Below are positions 43,207 through 54,724 of a stretch of 64,000 nt of DNA, piece by piece. The notes beneath the pieces were generated by a model, which worked only from the letters and a program-made list of their open reading frames with translations, searched no databases and had not been told where the DNA came from. The position numbers were made by a program, and so were the translations under genes. Origin of the DNA: Inia geoffrensis (taxonomy: Eukaryota; Chordata; Mammalia; Artiodactyla; Iniidae); NCBI GenBank assembly GCA_036417435.1, contig CM070904.1, forward strand, positions 60,830,408-60,894,407, in the 5' to 3' direction. Positions within the stretch are counted from its first letter, which is position 1; the number at the start of each line of letters is the position of its first letter.

Positions 43207-44112
43207 CCTGTATGAGTTCCCTATGGCTGCTGTAACAAATTACCACTACATTAATTAGCAGCATTATTCACAATAGTCAAAAGGTGAAAACAACCCAGTG
43301 TCCATCGATGGATGAATGGATAAACAAAATGTGATATAGACATACAATGAAGTATTAGCCTTAAAAAGGAAGGGAATTCTGATCCATGCTATGACAGTGG
43401 ATGAACCTTGAAGACACTATACTAAGTAAAATGAGCCAGACACACAAGGATAAATATCGTATGATTCCACTTATATGAGGGAAATTCATAGAGTCAGAAA
43501 GTAGAAAACTGTTTTCTAGGGATTGTGGGAAAGGGGGAGGAGGAATTATTGTTTGATTGGTATGGGGTTTCCATTTAGAATGATAAAATCTGGAGATGGG
43601 TAGAGGTGATGGTTGCACAACAAAGCAAATGTACTTAATGCCAGAGAAGTGTACACTTAAAAGTGGTTAAAGTAATAAATGTTATATATGTTTTAACAGA
43701 GTTTTAAGCTAAAAAAACCAAAACCCAGATATTTATTCTTTCACAAATCTGGAGGCCAGAAGTTGAAAATCAGTATCACTGGGCCACACTCTCTCCAGAG
43801 GCTCTGGGGAGGATCTCTTGCATTGGTTCTTCCAGCTGCTGGTGGCTGCCAGCACTCCTGGCTTGTGGCCACATCACTTCAGCCTCCGCCTTCATCTTCA
43901 CGTCACCTTCTTCTCTATTTTCTCTGTGTGAGATCTCCCTCTTCCTCTCTCTTATAAAGACTCTCGTGATTATATTTAGGGCCCACTCAGATGACCTCCC
44001 CGTCTCCAAGTCTTTAACTTAATCACATCTGTAAAGTCCACACAAAATAACACTCACAGGTTCCAGATCAGGATGTGGATATCTTTGGGAGCCTTTTTCT
44101 GCCTGCCACACA
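43207..44112 (-). mobile_element. MLT1-like MaLR LTR interrupted by L1
   Basis: The left piece (GTATGAGTTCCCTATGGCTG, TAACAAATTACCAC) and the right piece from about 43716 (ATATTTATTCTTTCACAAAT, CTGGAGGCCAGAAGTTGAAA, CTTAACTTAATCACATCTGT) are consecutive parts of one antisense MLT1 LTR. About 460 bp of L1 separates them. Confidence 0.85.
43257..43715 (+). mobile_element. L1 3' end inserted in MLT1 LTR
   Basis: GCAGCATTATTCACAATAGT, AGTAAAATGAGCCAGACACA, GATGGTTGCACAACAAAGCA and TTAAAGTAATAAATGTTATA are the ORF2 end and 3' UTR of an older L1 in sense orientation. Frames are broken. Confidence 0.88.
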
Positions 44113-44504
44113 GTCTGTCAGGGTTCCCAGGAATGGGCCAGGATGGGAAGAGGGGAAGGGGTCCACAGCTGGGATTTTGACCTCAGGGAGAGCAGGTCCA
44201 GGGGAAGGATGGGCATCTTGGGTAGACAAGGGCACCACTCTGTAGTTTCCTGGTGTCTGGATGCAGTCCCAATATAGCAGGAGGGGCCAGCTCAAGATGG
44301 ATCCACCTGTCAGGGAAGGCTGGCCAGGATGCAGCCAGGGGCCAAGTCACTGCCTAGCCTCACAGATCCTCCGTGGTTGATGGGTACCTAGGTGCTCTCA
44401 GTGTCACATGCTCTGGAGTTGAAAGGGAAGCAAAAAGTGACCACAACCTCCCTCATGCCCACCTTGGACCCCAGTGAGAGCATCCCAGATCTCAAGGAAG
44501 GACC

Positions 44505-44700
44505 AAGAGCTGTGTTTAGCACCTGCTGTGTGCCAGGAATAGAGCCAGGCTCTCTCCATACTTATTCTCATCTAATCCCTACTCCAGCCTTAGGAAGGAG
44601 GTGTATTAGGCCCCCGTTACAGATGAGGCACCTGCAGCTTAGAGAGGTGAAGCGATTTGCTTACACAGCAGATCTGAGTCCCGTCAAGGTGAAGGGCTTG
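44505..44700 (-). mobile_element. MIR element
   Basis: Complement of MIR: AGCACCTGCTGTGTGCCAGG, TTACAGATGAGGCACCTGCA and GAGAGGTGAAGCGATTTGC. Confidence 0.88.
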
Positions 44701-44714
44701 AATTCAAGTTGAGG

Positions 44715-44885
44715 TCACATCCTGGCCCTGTAGTTACTGCCCACGGGGCCTTGGACACAACCTGTCTGTACCTGCTTCCTGATCTCTAACCCCTCGGGGA
44801 CACTGCTGCAGGAAGCATCTACCTCGTGGGGTCAATTGTGATGCATATAAGCAGAGTGCTGAGCATGGTGTTTGGCACAAAAATG
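44715..44885 (+). mobile_element. MIR element
   Basis: TGGCCCTGTAGTTACTGCCC, GGCCTTGGACACAACCTGTC and GCAGAGTGCTGAGCATGGTG follow a sense MIR. It stands tail to tail with the previous antisense MIR. Confidence 0.7.
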
Positions 44886-46066
44886 CCCAGATAACCAAGA
44901 TTAACATTCCCATCTGGCCCAGGTGCAGGGAGCAGGACCCGCCCCAGCCTGAGCTCCTCCCTCCCTCCCGTGCCCGAGGACCCGAGGCAGGCCTGCAGCC
45001 CGCTGAGCTGGCCTGGGTCGGAGGGGGGTTTCTGTACAGGCAGTGCCTGGGTTTGCAGCAGCTGGACTCTTCTAGTCCCCGCCCTTCTGCCTCCCCGGCG
45101 AGTCCATCACTGACCCTCAGCAAAGCAGAGGGCAGGGAAGCCTCAAGATAATCCCCTGTTTGTTCTCCACCACCGCCGCCGCCAACATGGGTCTCAATGG
45201 GCATCAGCAAGCCCAGCCTCACCCCCCAGTGCCAGCTGCAACTGCAAGGCTGGCGGCCAGACTGGGAAAAGCAGGGGGTGACCCCATACCCTGCCCTGGG
45301 CCTTCTGGGGGTTTTGCCTGCACAAGAACCTCTTTCAGAGCCATGAGTACAGTTGCAGGACAGGCCTGTGATTGTACGACCTGTTTTTAAGGGTTTTAGC
45401 AAACACAACTGGCCCAAAAATAGCCCGACTAACGTTGACTCTGGAGGTCACCAAGCCCGGGTGCCCACAGGGAAATAACAGAGGCTCCGCCTGAGCCTCC
45501 GCAGGCGCCCAGGGCCTGGTGGGGGTCAGCGGGGCGGTGGGGAATGGCTCGCACAGGCCATTTTCTGGGCATACCTCGTGCTCCCTCGGAAAGGAGGGAG
45601 TCTGCCCTTAACTGAGCACCGCTGTATGTGAGGCCCCGGCCTCTGCGTCATAGGAGAGGGGCTGGTGCTCTATGAAGAGGCCCAGGCTCGGCCCAAGGCC
45701 TCAGGGAGTTTTTCCCAAATGAACCTCCTGCCCTCAGTTCCAGACCTACCTGCTCTGACCTGGTATCTCTAGTTCCTGCTCCATAGCGGGCCTCTGCCCC
45801 CCCCTCCCCAGAGAGGGTGGTGTGACAAATCCCCCTATGGAGCTCACTCTGCGCCTTGTTGGTTCACTGTCAAGCACGGTCCTGTTTACCATGGCCTTTG
45901 CCCAAGTGGAAACAGCCAGTGACACTGGCTCCAGGGCTCACACCTGGCCTCATGCAGCGAGCCTTCTCTTTGCCTTGAAATTTGACACCTCAGAGTTCCT
46001 CTTTTAACTTGAAAAGTGCTACAGGCAAAGCAACATGACCCAAATGGGGACTGGCTGTGCTTATCT
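44886..46066. other. GC-rich intergenic stretch
   Basis: GC-rich DNA including a short CCG repeat at about 45168-45181 and a CpG-containing patch at 45480-45560. A minus-strand open frame of 227 codons (44734-45417) is the longest in the window, but its composition (Gly/Ser/Arg/Pro-rich, no domain) and its overlap with a MIR argue against a protein. Confidence 0.5.
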
Positions 46067-46193
46067 ATATACGCATTTTGTGGGGGGAGGGGTGGTTGGC
46101 TGATCCTAGTTCCCATACAGGGGATTGAGCCCATACCCCCTGCAGTGGAAGCGCTCCGAGTCCTAACAACTGGACCGCCAGGGAATTCCTGGG
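46067..46193 (-). mobile_element. Older tRNA-derived SINE
   Basis: Reverse complement starts with an AGGAATTCCCTGGCGGTCCA head and a tRNA-like body. TGTGCTTATCT at 46056-46066 and 46194-46204 is a perfect target-site duplication. Confidence 0.9.
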
Positions 46194-46261
46194 TGTGCTT
46201 ATCTGTGTCATCAGTAACAACAGCAAACAAAGCACTTTTGACACAGGAGGAAATTTCCTTT

Positions 46262-46537
46262 GTTTTTTTGTTTTTAATTTATTTTCTTTATTTACTTTTG
46301 GCTGTTGGGTCTTCGTTGCTCAGTGCGCAGGCTTTTCTCATTGCCGTGGCATCTCTTGTTGCAGAGCACGGGCTCTAGGTGCGCAGCCTTCAGTAGTTGT
46401 GGCACGAGAGCTCAGTAGTTGTGGCTCACGGGCTTAGTTGCTCGGCGGCATGTGGGATCTTCCCAGAGCAGGGCTCAAACCCGTGTCCCCTGCATGGGCA
46501 GGCGGATTCTTAACCACTGAGCAACCAGCGGAGTCCC
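46262..46537 (-). mobile_element. CHR-type SINE (long, diverged)
   Basis: TTTAATTTATTTTCTTTATT tail complement at the left, GGCTGTTGGGTCTTCGTTGC body, and a decayed head ending AACCAGCGGAGTCCC. Many substitutions mark it as older than the short SINEs. Confidence 0.9.
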
Positions 46538-47639
46538 ATAAGCAGGTCGATTTTTGTAGGTGCTTAATAGTATTTATACAAACAAGATCCTATCTAACTG
46601 CCTCTCCCGATGCCCATCCCAGAGATCTTCCCACCAGACCAAGAAGCCCACTGCTCAAGCAGAGCCTGAAGTTGCTGAAGAAACATTGATTTCTTACCTA
46701 TGTTTCTACCCTTCTGGCTTGGCCTGTGTGAATGAGATAGGGAACTGAGGCTTTAGCTAATTTTTAAAGTCCTTCTAGCTCCATAACAAGCAGCAGGTCC
46801 TACACTGGGGACAGGTAGGTCAGCCATCAGTCCTCAAAGCAACCCACAGGTGGACCTGTTACTCTGGACCTCAGTTTCTCCAATTATAAAAATTAAGATA
46901 GAAGATGGAGAACAGGTTTACCTAATGCAGGCTGATTTTCAGGAGCCCCCAACTTGCACAAGCACTTCTCAAGGCTTATAAGTAGTATATGTATAATTTA
47001 CATTCCCTTTCTTTTAAAGGTCCCCAAATTACATACATCTAAGACTCGATAAAACCTAATCTAACCCTAGATGGTGTCATGTAGCTAATTCAGAGGCACT
47101 AAAGCTCCACAACATTCTGAAGAAAGAACCCAAGCTCCTTGAGAGAAAGACTGGAAACCATACAATCTTATCTCTGGCTTTTACCAACTCCTTTTTCTCC
47201 CCCCACCACTAAAATGTTAGTAATGTTGGTATCAATAGCAAGCTAACATTAGACATTCATAAACATGGTTCTATTTGGAAAGCCACAGAGCTTTGGGTTA
47301 CAATGGTGCCTCTTATTAATGAGGAGATATGAGGAGCTTCCACTGTGAAAAATAAAACTAAATTCATACAAAATTCAGCCTGGCTAATTTGACTTGAACG
47401 TTGTGAAGCTGGAGGGAGGCAGGAAGAGAAGAAAAATGAGGTAGGAAAGGCTATGAAGCAGAGAAAGATTGGGAGAGGGACCTAAGGACAAGAAAAAGCC
47501 ATCCCCTTAGCCCGGGGCCCCCTTACAGCACAGAGAGAAGCATCACCACGGCCCTGCTAACATTCTAAGTAGCAACTAAGGTTGCATCCAACAAAAACCC
47601 CCTTCCGTTCTGAAAGATTGATTCCATGATGTGTTATGA
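46538..47639. other. Intergenic, no recognised feature
   Basis: No gene or named repeat recognised. Confidence 0.5.
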
Positions 47640-48640
47640 AGGGATGTGACCATTTTTCATTCAACAAATGGTTTAAGTACGTGTTGCTAGATGCTGGGGA
47701 CATAATGATGAGCAAAACAGACATGGTCCCTCTCTCCAGTGTGGGGGAATGCAGAGAAGCAGAGATGACTGCAGTGCAGTGTGAGATGGGCTTTGATGGG
47801 GGAGGTGCAGGGTGTTAGGGGAGCACAAAGAGGGTATCTATGGGCTTCCCTGGTGGCGCAGTGGTTGAGAGTCCGCCTGCCGATGCAGGGGACACGGGTT
47901 CGTGCCCCGGTCCGGGAAGATCCCACGTGCCGCGGAGCGGCTGGGCCCGTGAGCCATGGCCGCTGAGCCTGCGCGTCCCGAGCCTGTGCTCCGCAACGGG
48001 AGAGGCCACAGCAGTGAGAGGCCCGCGTACCGCAAACAAAAAAACAAACAAACAAAAAGAGGGTATCTAATCCAGATTTAGGGAGTCAGGGGAGACTTCT
48101 CGAGAGGAATGAGGAACTGAGACCTGCAGCAAGATGAGCAGACACCCATCAGAAGGAATGAGAAGCATGTTTTAGGCAGAACAAAGAGGGAAACAGTTGA
48201 GCGTTTCTGAAGCAATGTGGCCCCGGTGCATGCTGAGCTGTGGGAGGAGGGTGGAGGAGGCGTGGCTTAAACAGCGCTGGATCACAGAGGTTTTGAAAGG
48301 CTTAATAAGGAGTGCGGACTTTACCTTAAAGGTAATGTGATTGACTTTATGCGACCACCCAGATGGTGTGGGGAGTGGACTAGAGAGAAGCAAGGAGATA
48401 AGGAGGCCAGTTAGGAGGCCGTGGCAGAGATGATAGTGGCCTCAGTGGAAGGAAACTGCAACCTTGGGATGGAGAGATTTGTATGGATTCAAAAAATATT
48501 AAGAGGCACCATGGATATACCTTGATAACTGGTGAGAAATGAAGTGTGAAGTGTCCAAGTGGCCAGGGATGACCTCAGGTATGTCTGGCTTGAGCAGTTG
48601 GGCAGCCAGGTGGTAGAGCCATTTGGAAAGGCAGTGACTC
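47640..48640 (+). mobile_element. Ancient mammalian interspersed repeat, family not assigned, with SINE inside
   Basis: TTTTTCATTCAACAAATGGT, GCTGGGGACATAATGATGAG, then (beyond the SINE at 47841-48055) GGAGTGCGGACTTTACCTTA, GGCCAGTTAGGAGGCCGTGG and AGAGATGATAGTGGCCTCAG follow a known dispersed mammalian sequence whose name I cannot give with confidence. The part near 52140-52410 resembles the same family. Confidence 0.5.
47841..48055 (+). mobile_element. CHR-type SINE (short form)
   Basis: Head TGGGCTTCCCTGGTGGCGCA, intact CpG-rich body and a CAAA-rich tail. AAAGAGGGTATCTA at 47827-47840 and 48056-48069 is a perfect 14-bp target-site duplication. Confidence 0.97.
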
Positions 48641-49154
48641 CAGAAGGAGTTTAGTGCTTCTGAACTGAATCACCCATTAGGATACAAGGAGGCTTCAGCA
48701 TTCACAGCAGAAGGCCAGGCTGAAAGACCCAGGAGAGACCGACTTACAAAAGTTATGGAGGCCAGGACAGAGGTGGAAAAGGCAAGAGGTTAAGTCCGAG
48801 TGAAAAGATGTTCAGGTGAGAAAAGAAGGCTACAAAACTATGCGTACAGTAAAATACATACACGCAAAATATATAGTGACCCAAAGGAAAGACACTGGCA
48901 GTATTTTCATGAATAGCTTAGCAGGAGTGAGATTACTGGTGATTTGTATTTCCTTCTCCTCTCCCGACTGTATTGGCAAAGCTAAGGATTGTACAACAAA
49001 TGTATGTTTTTTTGTAATAAAAACAAATGTTATTATTGAAAAGTGGCTAAAAGAGGGACGATTATTAAAGGGCTTTTAACTTAAAGAGCTTAATTGGTAA
49101 GGGTAGCAACAAGGAAGCTAGTGGACAGCTGAAGGAGATAAGTAAAGTGATTAA
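48641..49154. other. Intergenic, no recognised feature
   Basis: Nothing definite; may include decayed repeat sequence. Confidence 0.45.
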
Positions 49155-49326
49155 CCACCTCAGAACTATGGCTGCGTATTGAGATCACCTGCAAGATGGA
49201 AAAAATACTGATCCTGGATTCCCAACTCCAGAGATTCTGGTTTAATTGGCAGGCAGTGTGGCCTGAGCCCTGGAGAGATTTTTTAATGCTCCCAGGTGAT
49301 TCTAATGTCGCAAAGATGGAGAACCA
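49155..49326 (+). mobile_element. MER5A-like hAT element
   Basis: TGCGTATTGAGATCACCTGC, CCAGAGATTCTGGTTTAATT and CCAGGTGATTCTAATGTCGC to GGAGAACCACT cover almost a full MER5A. Confidence 0.88.
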
Positions 49327-50897
49327 CTCATGTAATTAATGAGAAGTAAGAGGGTTCACTTCAGGGTGGCATTCTGAGTTAATTAGTAAAGAGTAAGAAT
49401 ATCCAGGGCAAAGTTATTGTAGTGACGCCAGGAGGTGGGTGAAAGGTTAGCAATGAGATGACGCCCACCAAGCTGGGCGTGGGCCAGTCACACAGGATGC
49501 TTTTAAATGATAGAAGTGAAGGGAGCTTAATGCAATCTATTTTTTTTGTTTGTTTTTTAAAGAAAGGAGCTCTAAGAAACTGCAAGAAATGGGGGCATTT
49601 TACATGGAAAGAAATTCTGTAGTTTCAGAGGCCTCAGTGCAGTCAAGAACAGGTGGGGAGGTTGGCACCATGTTAAAGGCAAGGGGCTTGGGCAGCCTAA
49701 GGAGTTGTTTAGTAAAAGGCAGTGTCAGGACAGCAACTCAGCTGAAAGCCTTCAAATCCACGGAAGATAGAGTATGGATTATTCACGAACACTGAGGAAT
49801 GATTGCAGCGCTGCGTGTTGCAACGCAGGCGCACGCACGCACGTGGCAGAGCTGTGCTTCCGGAGTCGCCGGTTCGGCAGGGCTGCAGTGATGCTTCTTT
49901 TGAATTCTGGTCCCACCACTGAGGATCCCGCATTCTTCTTGGGTGAGTTATTTCATTTCTCTGACTTCGCTCTCTTCACTGTGAGAAAGAGGATAGTAAT
50001 ACCTGTTTGACAGGTTTCTCAGGATTAAATACAGTAACATTGCGAAAGCAGCGAATAGGTTTTTTCAAGGTTTTCTGTTGTCCGGTGTTGGAACTAGGAA
50101 AAGGAGATGCGATAGCTGTTAGAGGCAGCCTGGACCCATGTCTTTCTGCTTCATTTCCATCTCTCACTTGGTATTTTCTCCATTCTTAGTTAACTTTCTA
50201 AATTCTAAAGTATGGTGGCTAGGGCAGACAAACTCTGTTTTTCTTAGTAGCAGATGAAAACCGTGGAGTTGGTGGACCTAAAAAAAAAAATGTAAAACTT
50301 AAAAAGTGGAATTAAACTCAAAACTTTATTTTCTACTTAAACCATCTTTGTTAGGAGGCGTCGGAGTGAAACAATGATTATTAAAATTTAAACTCTAAGA
50401 GAAAAGGCAATTGTGGTAAAGTGTGTGGGACTTTGACTTATATTTCGTGAAATCTGAGATGGATTTGCTTGGTATATGTAAGATATACCGTATAGTGTAT
50501 TATGAAGGAAAAGGGATGTTCCTTATTAACTATGACCAAATGCTTTCCTTCCTCATAATTTTTTTCCTTATTGAAAGAGCCCTTTGAGGTTAATTTAAAC
50601 ATCTATTGTTATCATGTATCACTCTTACATGCATCTAAGAAGGAAAACCGTGGAAAAGTTGGTTAAGGCATCACTTTTCAGTCATTGTTGCGTGTATTTT
50701 TCCAAACAGTAATGTCCTCTGGGCTTTCAAGTGAATTGGTGATGTGCTGTCTCATAATATCCCATATCTTCTAAGCCACTGACATCTTTTTGCAAGCCTT
50801 CTTGCCTAGCGTGGGATAATCTTTCTGTGCGTACCTCTGTAACTAAGCATAACTCAGCTTTATCCACCTGTGGATATTTTTCCTTAAGTCGTACAGC
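49327..50897. other. Intergenic, no recognised feature
   Basis: Unique-looking. The short CpG-bearing patch at 49805-49880 (GCGCACGCACGCACGTGGCA) is too small to call an island. Confidence 0.5.
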
Positions 50898-51052
50898 ACT
50901 ATGCTTCTCAAACTTTCATGTTCATACAAGTCACCTGGGGATCTTGTCAAAAGCAGATGTAAAGTAGGTCTGAGATAGGCCTGAGATTCTGCAGTTTTCA
51001 CACAGCCCCAGGTAAGGCCAGCACGGTTGGTAGGTACCACAGTTTGAGAAGG
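50898..51052 (+). mobile_element. MER5A-like hAT element
   Basis: GCTTCTCAAACTTTCATGTT at the left and CACAGTTTGAGAAGG at the right are terminal inverted repeats of a MER5-type element, with CAAGTCACCTGGGGATCTTG between. Confidence 0.88.
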
Positions 51053-51423
51053 AAAGCTACAAAGCAATTGGTTCAATTGGTTGCTTCTTTGCAAGAAAAT
51101 GAGGAAGTATGGTCCTTCCTCCAGTAAATATTTGTTTCGCTAATATCAAATTTATGCCCTGCTGCTCTGTTTTCATGGCCTTGTGTGTACACAACAATTT
51201 TTCATTTCAATACCAAATTATAGTATAATCTCCTGGAAATTATTTAAATGGCAGTGAAACTCAACATGTGCAGCGCCGACAATGCACATAATTCGTTGGC
51301 ATGATGGTGGAGTAAGAGCTAGGAACAAGTTAGTGTGTGGACAGTCAGTGCTGCACTCCTAAGCCAATTGTAAGCTGCACTCTGATGTCAAAGATGCTAA
51401 AAAGTGCCAAAATGTGCAGCTTC
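51053..51423. other. Intergenic, no recognised feature
   Basis: No gene or repeat recognised. Confidence 0.5.
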
Positions 51424-51639
51424 GGGCTTCCCTGGTGGCGCAGTGGCTGGGAGTCCGCCTGCCGATGCAGGGGACACGGGTTCGTGCCCCGGTCCAGGAG
51501 GATCCCACGTGCCGCGGAGCGGCTGGGCCCGTGAGCCATGGCCACTGAGCCTGTGCGTCTGGAGCCTGTGCTCCACAAGGGGAGAGGCCACAACAGTGAG
51601 AGGCCCGCGTACCGCAAAAAAAAAAAAAAAAAAAAAAAA
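51424..51639 (+). mobile_element. CHR-type SINE (short form)
   Basis: Head GGGCTTCCCTGGTGGCGCAG, box-B-like GGTTCGTGCC, tail of 24 A. TGCAGCTTC flanks both sides. Confidence 0.96.
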
Positions 51640-51949
51640 TGCAGCTTCAGCTGAAGGAAATATGGAGAATCTGTTGCAGACCTCTGTGCTATCTTAACCT
51701 CTACTCTTTGCAGCTTTTTTCTACTTAAGAAAATGCTGAAATCAGCCTTAGGAAGCATGAGAGAGAACAGTAATAACCCCAGCGTGTTTCTCAGCCTCTC
51801 TGTTTTTTTTTAACATTTTGGCTTCACCTACGTGAGTGGTACACAAGGATGTTGGTGAATGTGTGAGCGTTGGTGATTTGTGTGTTTCACAACTGACTTC
51901 TCAGTGGTCAAAATTACCTTAGCACTTGTAGAAAATGTCTGACTCTGAG
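51640..51949. other. Intergenic gap
   Basis: No recognised feature. Confidence 0.45.
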
Positions 51950-52055
51950 TTCCCCCAACCTACTGAACCAGCATCTTTGGGAGAGGATCCTGGGAAGCTC
52001 TTCCACCAAGTCCCCTGGGAAAGCCTAACTCAGCTCAAGTTTGAGAACCATTGGT
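51950..52055 (+). mobile_element. MER5-like hAT fragment
   Basis: CCCAACCTACTGAACCAGCA and CAGCTCAAGTTTGAGAACCA are the right half and end of a MER5A. Confidence 0.75.
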
Positions 52056-54683
52056 TTAGTGTCTTCACACCTCCTGCAGGATTCAGTCTGTCCATCTCCA
52101 GGTAGGGGAACCTACCGTGTACCAAACACTGCCAAGTGTTAAAGGGAACACCACACCCGTCAGAAATCTGACACAGTGTTTCTCCCCGTCCTCTCGGAGC
52201 TTATGCTCCAAGTAGATTGAGAGAGAGAAGACTGTGTCATGGCCATTCAGAAGGGGTGGAAGAGAGGAAGAAGGAGGCTGCTCCTGATGGATATGATTGG
52301 AAAAGGCTTTATGGAGAGGTGGGAAATTTGCTAGTCTTGAAAGGCAGAGTGAAATGTGGATAGTACACCAGAGGAAAAGGGCCTTTCTGGCAGGTGGTAC
52401 AGCATAAGCAAAGGCAAGGAGGCAGAGAGCTGACCAGGTGTTCTAAGAAGATGGCTCATGTCGCGGAAATCATAAAGTGCACCCTAGACAGAAGCAAGAC
52501 GATGCCCCGGGAGAGCCTACTCTCTTGTATCTTGCCTCTCCATCTAGAGTTTTTTCATTTATCTCCTTTTCTTCATTTCCCTTCTCCTCCTCTTCCATTC
52601 TAGTCTCTTTTGAAGTTGAGAGAGGAGACCCAGAGCCTTTGATTTTTCATCAGTACCTTGAGCCACACCCCTCTTCACTCATCGCTGGCTTCCCCTGCCA
52701 CTCAATTTGCTTCCTTACAGACTCCTGTGTCTCACCCCCTCTGCTGTCAGCTGGCTCGTGAGGAGAAATGCAAGCGTAATGCAATATTAATCTGAGCAAA
52801 ACACAACTAGAGAGGAAATTTTGCTGCTCTCTTGCAAATAGCATATGGCACCTCCCAAAAGCCAAAAGGAATGATTTTTTAATCATCTGCTGTTCACGAT
52901 TATCTACGCTCCCTTTCCTCGGTGTGGATAACTGAGAGCTGGCTGTATTTGGATTTCAAAGCAGTTTGGACTTTACTGAAATCCAAGGTTCCCTGTTTGC
53001 ACCGCACCCCCAGTGAGCATTCATGCCTGTAATTAAAGTGATGTGCAAAGGGAGGGCCACAGAAGCACCTCTGATGTGAGTGGCTACTGGAGAAGGACAG
53101 CTGGCGTTCTTTATGTCGTGCACGTGAGACTAAAATGATAGTAGCTGCCTTCCTTCAGGAGAGATGGCCTTCGTGCTCTGGGTCTGGGGTGCTGTAAGCT
53201 CTAAACATTTCAATCTGTGCTCCAAAAAGTCTTTGGTCAACTTAACACCTTTTTAAGGTGAGACTTCACTGTGGTGCCCTTGGGGTTTCACAGTGATACA
53301 AGCAGAGATGTTAGAGATGATTTGTCTTAAAGTGGGCAAAAACCGGCCAACACATCCACACACATATATATTCTGGGAGCGGAAATTTTGAGGGAAGAAG
53401 GTGAATACAGCATGGTTAGAAAACTACGTCTGTTCCTTGCGCGTGTGTGCAGCGTGTGCAAGGAGGAAAGATGGGCAGCTTCGTCTAGAACACACGGAGC
53501 TCGGGAGCCGGAGCTGTGTTGCTTCAAACACAGTTTTTACTGGGGGCAGGGGGGCAGGGGGCGGGGCGGAGGAGATGTAAGCCAGCCCTTCACCTGGACG
53601 TGTTTGCCACCTAGAGAAGAAGACAGGAAAGTCTTAGATGAAAACATAGGAACACACACCAGAAGCGCTGGAGGATGTCCTCCGCAGCCGCAGAGCCTCC
53701 ACACTGCGCTGGGGGGAGGCCCGGGAGCCAGGTGGTCACCGCCTGGGCAGGTGGCTGCGTGCCGTGGAGGGGCTGGGCGTAATGACAGGAGAGGAGGGCT
53801 GGAGCAGGACTGCACCCCTTTCTGGTGGCCACCTTCAGAGGAAGCATTGGCTGACGCCTCCTGGGCGCTCTCAGTGACTTCTCCACGCCGTGCCCCTCCT
53901 CGTCGGCAAGGGAGCTCTCCTGGTTGCCAGGGGCTGCGGGGAGCATCACGCTGAAGCCCACTGACTGGGTCAGCCCGCAGGGGCAGCCCACGTCCATGTT
54001 TAAGGTCAGAAGCAGGACACGGGTGTGCGTCGGGGGGACTCCATCCCTTCTTTGCTAAAGTCAGAATAGGGAGTCAGGACCCCAGGTACCCCTGACTCCC
54101 CACCTCCCCGAAATTGCACCACTGCAGCTGCTTCTCGCCCCTCCGCCGGCCACACCCTCACCACGGGCACCCCTGCTGCAGTGCAGCACTCGTTCTGTTT
54201 TGCTGGCTGGCACCAGCTGGCCCACGAGAAAGAATGTCCTTGATCCGTCAGGAGGGCCGGCACGGGTGCTGCCCGCCTCTCACTCCTTAGCCTCCCCTCT
54301 CTGACCCTCTTCCGCAGCCAGAGACACTGCTCTTCTTGCCTGGCGCATCTGGGAAGAGGTTAGGTCAAGACTCCCTGCACTCCTGTGGAGCTCGCTACGG
54401 AACACGTGCGCCCCCATGTCCATCCCCTCAGCACCACGCAGACGCGGAGCCGGCGGCCCTGCACGGCCGGCCGGCTCCCCACCGAAATAAGGGTGGGCTC
54501 TGGGCGAGGACAGAAAGCCATCCAAGGCGTCACTTCCCTGCCCTCCTTGGAGAGGACAACCAGGTCATTCTCATGATTAAACACAGGAACCACTCCCATT
54601 GGCTCTGTGACAACTTCCCCTGGCCATCGTGGTTGCTGATTAAAGAGAAGCTACATTATTTTTCTTAAGAAGTAAATTAAAAC

Positions 54684-54686
<3 letters not shown>
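52056..54686. other. Intergenic; mostly unique, partly GC-rich
   Basis: 52140-52410 resembles the unassigned ancient repeat at 47640. 52745-53045 is AT-rich, repeat-free sequence. 53540-54530 is GC-rich, with a G-quadruplex candidate at 53542-53569. Open frames of up to 188 codons (53388-53954, +) have no recognisable domain and look like GC-rich chance frames. Confidence 0.5.
53542..53569 (+). other. G-quadruplex-forming candidate
   Basis: Runs of 5, 6, 5 and 4 G separated by CA, CA and C, followed by CGG. This meets the usual pattern of four G tracts with loops of 1-7 nt. Confidence 0.8.

Positions 54687-54721
<35 letters not shown>
54687..54721. repeat. (AG)n microsatellite, about 17 units
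   Basis: Perfect alternating AG tract of about 35 bp, purine on the + strand. It forces Ser-Leu repeats in minus-strand open frames, which are therefore artefacts. Confidence 0.97.

Positions 54722-54724
<3 letters not shown>

Noticed and set aside
44734..45417. 227-codon minus-strand open frame, the longest in the window
   Set aside because: Low-complexity Gly/Ser/Arg/Pro composition, no domain, overlap with a MIR, and high GC that lengthens chance frames.
53388..53954. 188-codon plus-strand open frame
   Set aside because: GC-rich chance frame, with overlapping frames on the other strand of similar quality and no recognisable domain or splice context.
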